From: an uncultured Prevotella sp.
Lineage (GTDB): Bacteria; Bacteroidota; Bacteroidia; Bacteroidales; Bacteroidaceae
Direction of reading: 5' to 3'
NCBI GenBank assembly: GCA_946183985.1
Contig: CAMHDT010000009.1
Location: forward strand, 1 to 32,654
DNA: 32,654 bases
The notes beneath the pieces were generated by a model. The model saw nothing but the letters and a program-made list of their open reading frames with translations, made no database searches and was not told where the DNA came from. Below, one piece after another: positions 6,139-15,430 of this stretch. A program made the position numbers and the translations under genes. Every line of letters begins with the position of its first letter. Within the stretch, counting starts at the first letter, position 1.

Positions 6139-7494
6139 ATGAAACTGAGACTTTTACTTGGCATTGCACTGCTGTTATTGTGCATTGCGGCCATGGGTAA
6201 GAAAAAAGAAGTGAAGCAGGACTTGTGGCCCGACGGCACCCCCGTACCTGCATGGTTTAACGACACATCGAGGGTTGATGTGAGCACCTTAGGCAAACGC
6301 TATGTGGTGACCGACTATGGCGTAAGGAATTATAGCGAGCAGGTGCAGACCAAAGAGTTGCAGGCCGTCATCGACCGCTGTGCCAGCGAAGGCGGCGGCG
6401 TGGTGGTCATACCCCGCGGCTTCGTGGTCAGTGGCAGCCTCTTTTTCAAACCCGGCACTCATCTGCTTATTGAGGAGAATGGCGAACTGCGCGGTTCTGA
6501 TCGTATCCGTGACTTCAAACTGGTGAAGACCCGTATGGAAGGCCAGACCCTCAATTACTTTGCTGCTCTGGTCAATGCCATAGGCTGCGACGGTTTCACA
6601 ATCACTGGCCCAGGCACCATCAACGGCAATGGCCAGCCCTATTGGGAGGAGTTTTGGATTCGTCGCAAGTTCAACAAGGACTGTACGAACCTTGAGGCCA
6701 TGCGTCCCCGCAATGTCTACATCTCCAACTCGAAGAATGTGACCGTGCAGGATGTGCGCATCATCAACTCTCCTTTCTGGACTAATCACCTCTACAAGTG
6801 CGAGTATGTGCGCTATCTGGGATGCTATATCTTTGCTCCATTTGACAATGTGACGCCCATTGACCCCAAACGCGGTGCACCCTCGTCAGACGCTATTGAT
6901 CTCGATGTGTGTAAGAATGTACTTATCAGCGGGTGCTACATGAGCGTCAACGATGATGCCGTGGTGCTGAAGGGCGGCAAGGGCACCTGGGCCGACAAGA
7001 ATCCTGACAACGGTCCCTGCGAGAACATTATTGTGCAGGACTGCAACTATGGCCGTGTGCATGGCTGCATGACCCTCGGCTCCGAGTCGCTGCACGACAA
7101 GAACGTGATTCTTCGCCGCTGCCATGTGCAGAATGCCAGTCGTATCATCTGGTTGAAAATGCGTCCAGACACACCGCAACACTATGAATATGTGACGGTG
7201 GCTGAGATGACTGGCTCGTGCAACTCGTTTCTTGTGGTGCGACCCTGGACACAATTTTTCAAACCCGAGGAGCGCGAGGATATGCCGTTGTCGCAGTGCA
7301 ACGACATCACTATTCGCGACATTCAGATGGACTGCCAGAACTTCTTCGATGTGGGCAAGAGCGACAAGTATCGCCTCACAGGTTTCACATTCGAGAACAT
7401 CAACGTGACCGACAAGAAACAGGCCTTCGATGCCTCGCTCATAGACAACTGCAAGGTGAAGAATATGGTTGTCAACGGTGCAAAAATAGACTGA
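6139..7494 (+). CDS. Secreted GH28 polygalacturonase-like enzyme
   Basis: GH28 enzymes hydrolyse galacturonosyl bonds in pectins (homogalacturonan or rhamnogalacturonan) by inversion, using a right-handed beta-helix. The 451-residue product has an N-terminal signal sequence (about 1-20) for export. Family motifs are in order: SSDAIDLD (249-256, holding the first catalytic Asp, Asp251), NDDA (271-274, the Asp pair 272-273), VHG (307-309, the GHG equivalent) and RIIWLK (335-340, the RxK site). Repeated NVxIxxC-type strands fit the beta-helix. Exo- or endo-action and exact substrate cannot be read from this. A GH2 gene follows on the same strand after about 96 nt, with its own -7 box; the pair suggests pectin side-chain use, but no SusC/SusD pair is present. 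Confidence 0.9.
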   Translation: MKLRLLLGIALLLLCIAAMGKKKEVKQDLWPDGTPVPAWFNDTSRVDVSTLGKRYVVTDYGVRNYSEQVQTKELQAVIDRCASEGGGVVVIPRGFVVSGSLFFKPGTHLLIEENGELRGSDRIRDFKLVKTRMEGQTLNYFAALVNAIGCDGFTITGPGTINGNGQPYWEEFWIRRKFNKDCTNLEAMRPRNVYISNSKNVTVQDVRIINSPFWTNHLYKCEYVRYLGCYIFAPFDNVTPIDPKRGAPSSDAIDLDVCKNVLISGCYMSVNDDAVVLKGGKGTWADKNPDNGPCENIIVQDCNYGRVHGCMTLGSESLHDKNVILRRCHVQNASRIIWLKMRPDTPQHYEYVTVAEMTGSCNSFLVVRPWTQFFKPEEREDMPLSQCNDITIRDIQMDCQNFFDVGKSDKYRLTGFTFENINVTDKKQAFDASLIDNCKVKNMVVNGAKID

Positions 7495-7553
7495 TGCGAA
7501 CGATTCTACTAGTATTTGGACAATGGTAATACATCTTTAATATAATATAAGGC

Positions 7554-7561
7554 TACCTTTG
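7554..7561 (+). promoter_or_regulatory. Promoter -7 element before the GH2 gene
   Basis: TACCTTTG, 29 nt before the GH2 start codon. No TTTG is seen at the usual -33 distance, so it may be a weaker or activator-dependent promoter. Confidence 0.6.
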
Positions 7562-7590
7562 CGGAAAAATAAACTACAATTTCCATCGCA

Positions 7591-10500
7591 ATGAAAAGAT
7601 TATTTTTGTTCCTGACAATGCTGGTGCTGACTCTGACAGCATTGGCCGCACAACGTGAGAAACTGAACTTCAATGCCGACTGGCGCCTGCAGGTGGGCGA
7701 TTTTGAACAGGCCAGTCTGGCGACTTTTGACGATGTAGCCTGGACGCAGGTTACACTGCCCTTCGCCTTCAATGGTGATGAAGCCTTCAAAAAAGACATT
7801 GTAGACCTGACTGACACCGTTTGCTGGTATCGGAAACACTTCACCCTGACCGAGGACGACCTGCAAGGCAAGGTGTTCGTGGAATTTGAAGGTGCCCGGC
7901 AGGGAGCCGATGTGTGGCTCAACGGGCAGAAGGTGGGTTTCTCTGACAATGGCGTCATGGCCTTTGGCTTCGACCTTACGCCCTATGCCTGTGTGGGTGA
8001 GAATGTGATGGCCGTGCGCTGCGACAACTCGTGGCAGTATCGCGACCGCGTGCTCAACAGCCGCTATCAGTGGAACGACAAGAATTTCAATGCCAACTAT
8101 GGCGGACTGCCTAAGAATGTGTATCTGTATAAGACTGGCCGTCTCTATCAGACGCTGCCGCTCTACAGCAACCTGCAGACCACAGGTACTTATGTCTATG
8201 CCTCCGATTTCGATATTGCAGGGCGTAAGGCGGTGATTCATGCCGAGAGTCAGGTGCGTAACGACGACACAAGGGCGCACGCCTTTGCTTTGCAGGTGGT
8301 GGTAAAGGATGTTGACGGACAGGAGAAGGCCCGCTTCCGTGGCGAGGCCATGGCTCTGGAGCCAGGCCAAACAATTGTGGCTAAGGCACAGCAGCAAGTC
8401 GATGACTTGCACTTCTGGTCATGGGGCTACGGGTATCTGTATACCGTAGAGACCTCACTGCTTGAGGGTAATGCTTGTAACGATGTTGTGGTCACTCGCA
8501 CAGGTTTCCGTAAGACTGAATTCAAGGAAGGAAAAGTGTTTCTGAACGACCGTGTGCTTATGGTGCACGGCTATGCCCAGCGCACCAGCAATGAGTGGCC
8601 GGGGGTGGGCATCAGCGTGCCTGCATGGCTGAGCGACTATTCCAACGGTCTTGCCGTGGAATCGGGAGGCAACCTGGTGCGCTGGATGCATGTGTGCCCG
8701 TGGAAGCAAGACATAGAGTCGTGCGATCGTGTGGGCCTGTTGCAGGCCATGCCCGCCGGCGATGCAGAAAAAGATGTGGATGGCTCGCGCTGGCAGCAAC
8801 GTACGCAGGTGATGCGCGATGCCATCATCTACAACCGCAACAACCCTTCGGTTGTGTTCTATGAGTGTGGCAACTTCCGCATTTCAAAAGCGCACATGGA
8901 GGAAATGAAACAAATCCGTGACCAGTATGATCCCTGCGGAGGTCGTGCCATTGGCAGTCGTGAGATGCTCGACAGACCAGAAGCGGAATACGGTGGTGAG
9001 ATGCTCTATATCAACAAGAGCGCCTCAAAGCCTATGTGGAGCATGGAGTATTATCGTGATGAGGGCCTGCGCAAGTATTGGGACGAATATTCCTATCCCT
9101 ATCATAAGGAAGGCGACGGTCCACTCTATCGCAATGCACCTGCGCTTGACTATAATCACAATATGGATGCGCTGGCCTGTGGCATGGTGGAGCGTTGGCA
9201 TGAGTATTGGTTGGAACGCCCAGGTACTGGCAAGCGTGTTAATAGTGGTGGCGTGAAGATTGTGTTCTCCGACACCAATACCCATCATCGTGGTGAATCA
9301 AACTATCGCACCAGCGGCGTCACCGATGCCATGCGCATTCCCAAGGATGCCTTCTTTGCCCACCAGGTGATGTGGGACGGCTGGGTGAGTCCGGAGCAGC
9401 CTCGTACCTATATCATCGGACATTGGAATTATCCCGCCAACACGGTGAAACCAGTCTATGTGGTTTCTACCGCCAGCGAGGTGGAACTCTTCGTCAATGG
9501 TAACTCTGTTGGCAAGGGTGAGCGTTCATTCCAGTGGCTCTTTACTTTCAAAAATGTGAAGTTTGAACCTGGTGTCATAGAGGCCCGTGGTAATGACGGC
9601 TCATCTTATAAAATCGAGACGGCTGGCGAGCCCTGCCAACTGAAACTGACTACGATTGAGAATCCAGAGGGCGTGAAGGCCGATGGTGCCGACATGGTGC
9701 TTGTCCAGGTGGAGGTTGTCGACAGGCAAGGGCACCGTTGCCCGTTAGCCAATCAGATGGTCAACTTCCAACTCTGGGGCGAAGCCCGCTGGATAGGCGG
9801 TATTGCTACACGCGACAACAAACAGTATCAGCAAGATGATAATCATCGCGACAAGAATCTGCTCGATGCTGCCAATAAGAAGAATGTGTCGGACAACTAT
9901 GTCGGACAGATGTCGCTTCCTGTAGAGTGTGGCGTTAATCGTGTGCTGGTACGCACCACAACCACAGCCGACAAGATAGAACTGTCCGCCCAGGCAGATG
10001 GGTTGAAACCTGCTTATCTTGCCATCGAAAGCAAACCGGCACCTGCCGCCGATGTGCTACCCGCACTGACGCTGAAACCCAGCCTGATGCGAGGCGAGAC
10101 TCCCTCCACGCCTTCTTGTCATGATGTCTTTAAGAGTGTTGACATTGTGTCGGTGCAGGCTGGCTCCAATCAGACCGATGCTCAGAATGCCATTGACGAT
10201 AACGAGTTGACGGAATGGAAGAGTGACGGCAGTCGTGAGAATGCATGGGTCACCTATAAACTTTCGCGCAAGGCTGCCGTCAGCGAGATTACCATGAAAC
10301 TGACGGGCTGGCGCCAGAAGTGCTATCCTCTTGAGGTCTATGCGGGCCGTAAGAAACTTTGGGAAGGCGTAACGCCAGCCTCGCTGGGCTATGTGCATAT
10401 CAGCATTCCGCAACCTGTGGAATCAAAAGAACTGACTATCAAGATGGTGGGTCCCGCACAGGACAGCCAGAAATTCGGCCTTGTGAAGGAACTGGCTGGT

Positions 10501-10596
10501 GGCGTTGCCAATGAGATGGACCGTATGAAGACAGCGAAAGGCAAGACCGAACTGCGTATTGTTGAGGTCGACTTGCTGGAAAAAACAGAAGAATAG
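7591..10596 (+). CDS. Secreted GH2 beta-glycosidase with C-terminal discoidin-like domain
   Basis: A 1001-residue protein with a signal peptide (about 1-20). Domains in order: GH2 sugar-binding jelly roll (about 25-185), immunoglobulin-like domain (about 190-305), TIM barrel (about 310-600), a DUF4982-like beta domain (about 630-690), a further Ig-like domain, and an F5/8 type C (discoidin) domain near 850-960 that probably binds carbohydrate. The likely nucleophile is Glu486 (PMWSMEYY). The acid/base Glu of GH2 normally ends the GNE motif; here that position is Phe429 (YECGNF), with Glu425 four residues before. This matches a Bacteroidetes subgroup I recall only loosely. Beta-galactosidase-like activity is likely but the substrate is unknown. 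The neighbouring GH28 gene points to pectic glycans. Confidence 0.87.
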   Translation: MKRLFLFLTMLVLTLTALAAQREKLNFNADWRLQVGDFEQASLATFDDVAWTQVTLPFAFNGDEAFKKDIVDLTDTVCWYRKHFTLTEDDLQGKVFVEFEGARQGADVWLNGQKVGFSDNGVMAFGFDLTPYACVGENVMAVRCDNSWQYRDRVLNSRYQWNDKNFNANYGGLPKNVYLYKTGRLYQTLPLYSNLQTTGTYVYASDFDIAGRKAVIHAESQVRNDDTRAHAFALQVVVKDVDGQEKARFRGEAMALEPGQTIVAKAQQQVDDLHFWSWGYGYLYTVETSLLEGNACNDVVVTRTGFRKTEFKEGKVFLNDRVLMVHGYAQRTSNEWPGVGISVPAWLSDYSNGLAVESGGNLVRWMHVCPWKQDIESCDRVGLLQAMPAGDAEKDVDGSRWQQRTQVMRDAIIYNRNNPSVVFYECGNFRISKAHMEEMKQIRDQYDPCGGRAIGSREMLDRPEAEYGGEMLYINKSASKPMWSMEYYRDEGLRKYWDEYSYPYHKEGDGPLYRNAPALDYNHNMDALACGMVERWHEYWLERPGTGKRVNSGGVKIVFSDTNTHHRGESNYRTSGVTDAMRIPKDAFFAHQVMWDGWVSPEQPRTYIIGHWNYPANTVKPVYVVSTASEVELFVNGNSVGKGERSFQWLFTFKNVKFEPGVIEARGNDGSSYKIETAGEPCQLKLTTIENPEGVKADGADMVLVQVEVVDRQGHRCPLANQMVNFQLWGEARWIGGIATRDNKQYQQDDNHRDKNLLDAANKKNVSDNYVGQMSLPVECGVNRVLVRTTTTADKIELSAQADGLKPAYLAIESKPAPAADVLPALTLKPSLMRGETPSTPSCHDVFKSVDIVSVQAGSNQTDAQNAIDDNELTEWKSDGSRENAWVTYKLSRKAAVSEITMKLTGWRQKCYPLEVYAGRKKLWEGVTPASLGYVHISIPQPVESKELTIKMVGPAQDSQKFGLVKELAGGVANEMDRMKTAKGKTELRIVEVDLLEKTEE

Positions 10597-10628
10597 TTTG
10601 GTTGTTTGCATTAAAAAGCGTACCTTTG
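10597..10628 (+). promoter_or_regulatory. Promoter of the five-helix Ser/Thr kinase gene
   Basis: TTTG at 10597-10600, a 20-nt spacer and TACCTTTG at 10621-10628. The bases that follow (TCAGCAGAAAG) resemble those after the promoters of the other kinase gene and the kinase remnant. Confidence 0.8.
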
Positions 10629-10685
10629 TCAGCAGAAAGTGGCGAAGGTGCGCATTTTTTGATATTAACAAAAACGTAACTGACG

Positions 10686-12557
10686 ATGGATAATTACATG
10701 TTGCCTGCAGGCACACAACTGCATCATGGCGACTATACTGTGGAGCGGGCCTTGGGTGCTGGTGGCTTCGGCAACACCTATGTGGTGCACAACAATATCT
10801 TTGATGAGACGCAGGCCATGAAGGAGTTTTTTATGAGGGGCGTCAATCTGCGCGATGGCTTACAGGTGACGGTGAGTGTGCCCGATAATCATGCTTCATT
10901 CGAGGGCCAGCGCGAGAAATTCCGTAAAGAGGCACTGCGCCTGCGCAAACTGAAGAACCCGCATATCGTGCAGGTTCATAACTTATTTGAGGAAAACGGC
11001 ACCGTATACTATGTGATGGACTACATCGACGGAAAGTCGCTCTCAGATGAATTGAAGCATCGCGGCAAACCATTCAAGGAAGATGAAGTGCGCGCACTGC
11101 TGCCGCAGATACTTGATGCACTGGCAGAGGTGCACCAACAGCAGATATGGCATCTTGACATCAAGCCAGGCAATATCATGACCGACCGCAAGGGCACTGC
11201 CTATCTCATTGACTTCGGAGCCAGCAAACAGTTGCACGGAGCCGACGGTGTTTCGTTGTCTACTTCATCGGCCTTATGCTATACGCCAGGCTATGCTCCC
11301 ATGGAGCAGGTGGAACAGGCCATGGACAAGTTCGGCCCTTGGACCGATTTCTATGCTTTGGGTGCAACGCTCTACACCTTGCTCACCAACCATCAGCCAC
11401 CCTCGCTCACGGGCATTAACGAAGAGGGCGCCTTTGCCTATCAGCAGCCCGTCAGCCGTCAGATGCAAGACCTTATTCGCTGGATGATGAACCTCAGTCG
11501 TCAGAAGCGTCCGCAAAGCGTGGCAGAGATACAGGCATGGTTGCAAGGGCAGAAGACTCAGGCCGAGACAAAAACATCAGAGGTCGAGGCGCAGGATGTA
11601 GATGTTGAAGTAGAGGTGGTGGAAAGCAAACCTTCGGCAGACAATCCCACCCGTATGAGCGGAAGCACCACCGTCCGTCAGCAACCCGCAACAAAAGAAC
11701 GCGGGTTCTGGAGTTGGCTCTTTGGCATCGACGGTCTGCATAAGCGCAACTTTATCACCACATTCTTCATGGGCCTGTTTCTGTTGGTCTCAATAGTGAT
11801 GATGGTTGTGGGTTCTATTCTTGGTCTGCCAGACAATCTTGCTGCAGTAGTCAATGGTTATTGGTCGCCATATTTTTATTGTGATGATCACGGCCTTCTC
11901 ATCCTATTCACGCTTGGCTTTAGTGCGTTTTTAGGCCTTCTTATGCTGCTTCGATGGAAACGCAGAGCCTTTTGGTGCATGATGCTGCTTCAGGTGATGG
12001 CACTTTTTCCTACCATAGGGAGTAATAGTCAAGCTTCTATTGGCTTTACAGTAGGAGCAGGTATATTCGATTTGCTGGTCTATCTGCTGATGCTCATTCC
12101 CACGCGAGTGGAGAAGAATGCCCCTCGTCGTTCTGCTTGGTCACAATGCGACAAGAGTGCGTTTCCAAAATGGATGGCATTGTCTGCGGCTGCATTATGG
12201 CTCCTGGCGCTTTTCTTCCTCCCTGTCATTTATGCAATCAACGGTAACATAAAGAATGATTTTTATAAGTATGGCCATTATCTGATAGAGTGTGACATGG
12301 GAAACTATAGGAATGCAGACATGCTCGCTGATGAGTATTTCGGTGATGGCTACTATAAATTGAGTTACGACGAGGGTCCGTATCCAGAAGCAGAAGACAA
12401 ATGGAAGACTTTGCGCTATTTGAATTATGAAATCAAATTTTATAAAATGATGAATAATGATGTTGAACGGCTTGAGAGAGTACGTGATATTATAGAGAAT
12501 CCCGATAAATATAAAACTACGGCTGAGCCTGCTGCAAACTTTCCTCCCGGTTGGTAG
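10686..12557 (+). CDS. Eukaryotic-like Ser/Thr protein kinase with about five membrane helices
   Basis: A 623-residue kinase. The N-terminal Hanks-type domain (about 15-290) is complete: glycine loop GAGGFG (24-29), Lys46 in AMKEFF, catalytic loop HLDIKPGN (156-163, Asp158) and DFG at 176-178, so it should be active. A charged linker (about 290-350) contains Thr-rich words. It is followed by roughly five transmembrane segments near 355-380, 403-423, 428-445, 452-471 and 496-519, then a C-terminal region of about 100 residues with no recognised fold. The kinase domain would face the cytoplasm; with five helices the tail would be outside. It is closely related to the kinase at 15431-17197 in its catalytic domain. 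It stands alone between its own promoter and terminator. Targets are unknown; the FHA/PP2C operon at 24665-29851 is a reasonable partner. Confidence 0.92.
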   Translation: MDNYMLPAGTQLHHGDYTVERALGAGGFGNTYVVHNNIFDETQAMKEFFMRGVNLRDGLQVTVSVPDNHASFEGQREKFRKEALRLRKLKNPHIVQVHNLFEENGTVYYVMDYIDGKSLSDELKHRGKPFKEDEVRALLPQILDALAEVHQQQIWHLDIKPGNIMTDRKGTAYLIDFGASKQLHGADGVSLSTSSALCYTPGYAPMEQVEQAMDKFGPWTDFYALGATLYTLLTNHQPPSLTGINEEGAFAYQQPVSRQMQDLIRWMMNLSRQKRPQSVAEIQAWLQGQKTQAETKTSEVEAQDVDVEVEVVESKPSADNPTRMSGSTTVRQQPATKERGFWSWLFGIDGLHKRNFITTFFMGLFLLVSIVMMVVGSILGLPDNLAAVVNGYWSPYFYCDDHGLLILFTLGFSAFLGLLMLLRWKRRAFWCMMLLQVMALFPTIGSNSQASIGFTVGAGIFDLLVYLLMLIPTRVEKNAPRRSAWSQCDKSAFPKWMALSAAALWLLALFFLPVIYAINGNIKNDFYKYGHYLIECDMGNYRNADMLADEYFGDGYYKLSYDEGPYPEAEDKWKTLRYLNYEIKFYKMMNNDVERLERVRDIIENPDKYKTTAEPAANFPPGW

Positions 12558-12580
12558 GCCGTCAAGACATTAAATGATAA

Positions 12581-12624
12581 AAAAGCGTGCCAAATTGTCA
12601 GAACAGACAGTTTGGCACGCTTTT
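12581..12624 (+). terminator. Strong terminator after the kinase gene
   Basis: AAAAGCGTGCCAAATTGTC at 12581-12599 pairs with 12606-12624 with one mismatch and a 6-nt loop; the stem itself ends in TTTT. The A/T flanks make it bidirectional. It isolates the kinase from groES. Confidence 0.9.
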
Positions 12625-12703
12625 CGCATGATGAGTGGCAGAAGATGAAGTTTGGGCTTCACGAAAATGAAAGTATTATAAACATTAAAACAATAAAAGC
12701 GTT

Positions 12704-14676
<1,973 letters not shown>

Positions 14677-14714
14677 TCATGAACTGAAGGACATAGTCCA
14701 AAGAGTGAATAGGA

Positions 14715-14771
14715 GTGCAGGAGTTGCAGGAGTTCAGACAATAGAACATTCCTGTGCTCCTGTACTTTTTT
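14715..14771 (+). terminator. Terminator after groEL
   Basis: GTGCAGGAG at 14715-14723 pairs with CTCCTGTAC at 14757-14765 (one G-U), with a further imperfect inner stem, followed by six Ts. Confidence 0.8.
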
Positions 14772-14970
14772 ATTGTTTTATCTTCCAGTCTATGGCAACC
14801 ATGATAATTGTTATGAATAGACTTACAAATTTTCACGCATAGCACAAAATAATTACTTTATTTTTGATATTACAATTGCTACCTCAACTTTGCAAATAGA
14901 CGGGGTCGTTTTTTTGTATGTCTCATTTCCTTTGATGTATGTCAATTTGCCATTATTTTTGTATTGTCAA
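14772..14970. other. AT-rich spacer with no recognised gene
   Basis: No frame longer than a few dozen codons is credible and no known RNA fold is seen. It leads into the promoter of candidate small RNA B. Confidence 0.5.
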
Positions 14971-14973
14971 GAC

Positions 14974-15004
14974 TTGTGTAGATAGAAAATAATCTCTAAT
15001 TTTG
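14974..15004 (+). promoter_or_regulatory. Promoter of candidate small RNA B
   Basis: TTG at 14974-14976, a 20-nt spacer and TAATTTTG at 14997-15004. It has the same -7 box as the promoter of candidate small RNA A. No gene follows on this strand for more than 2 kb. Confidence 0.68.
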
Positions 15005-15009
15005 CACAC

Positions 15010-15101
15010 AGAAAAAGATATTTTTTTGATTTGTTTTAGTAGATTAGTTTTTAAGTAGTTTGTTTTTGGAGCCGGATGTCGTGAGACACTCGGCTTTTTT
15101 T
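15010..15101 (+). ncRNA. Candidate small RNA B, ending in a terminator
   Basis: A predicted transcript of about 92 nt from the promoter at 14997-15004 to the terminator at 15070-15101. The body is T-rich with TTAGT/AAGTAGT words and has no reading frame. The orphan promoter-to-terminator arrangement, with no gene downstream on that strand, is the main support. It resembles candidate A at 5804-5943 in promoter, body composition and terminator loop. Confidence 0.58.
15070..15101 (+). terminator. Terminator of candidate small RNA B
   Basis: AGCCGGATGTC at 15070-15080 pairs with GACACTCGGCT at 15085-15095 (one G-U, one mismatch) around a GTGA loop, and runs into seven Ts. Confidence 0.88.
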
Positions 15102-15103
15102 GG

Positions 15104-15255
15104 GTCCAAGTCGTAAAAAGTCTTTACAATTAAAATTTTCAATCTAGAATGAAAAAGTCCCTTTAGCCATTCTTCGACAAGCGAAACAAGTTCGAGCGAG
15201 GGTCTAAGGGAGGCCGTCTCAGACCGCGATAGGGCCTATGTTGAAGTACAATGTA
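15104..15255. other. Spacer with no recognised gene
   Basis: No credible coding frame. Words such as GGTCTAAGGGAGGC near 15200-15214 resemble the 22-bp repeat further right and may be decayed units of it. Confidence 0.4.
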
Positions 15256-15299
15256 GTCTGTTTTGAAGGTCAACGGTGCCTCTTTTGCGTTTCAAAGCA

Positions 15300-15389
15300 G
15301 GCTCCATTGAGGTCTAACGGAGGCTCCATTGAGGTCTAACGAAGGCTCCATTGCAGTTCAACGAAGGCTCCGTTAAATCCTAACGGAGC
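15300..15389 (+). repeat. 22-bp tandem repeat array, four clear units
   Basis: Units starting at 15300, 15322, 15344 and 15366 follow GGCTCCATTGAGGTCTAACG plus two bases. The fourth unit forms a perfect 9-bp hairpin (GCTCCGTTA 15367-15375 with TAACGGAGC 15381-15389, loop AATCC). Weaker matches (about 12-13 of 22 bases) continue leftwards in the same phase at 15278 and 15256. The in-frame TAA shows it is not coding. It lies 41 nt past the end of the minus-strand kinase gene. Confidence 0.85.
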
Positions 15390-15430
15390 GTTCTTCCAGA
15401 AACAGCGAAAATAACGGTTTTTGTTGAATC

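Noticed and set aside
6139..10596. Polysaccharide utilisation locus
   Set aside because: GH28 and GH2 genes are adjacent, but there is no SusC/SusD pair, no sugar-sensing regulator and each gene has its own -7 box, so a complete PUL cannot be claimed.
12625..12703. CIRCE operator or canonical promoter before groES
   Set aside because: No TTAGCACTC/GAGTGCTAA inverted repeat and no TAnnTTTG box could be found. A TTTG near 12652 lacks a matching -7 element.
15300..15389. Short CRISPR array
   Set aside because: The units are contiguous 22-mers with no unique spacers, one is a hairpin, and no cas genes are present.
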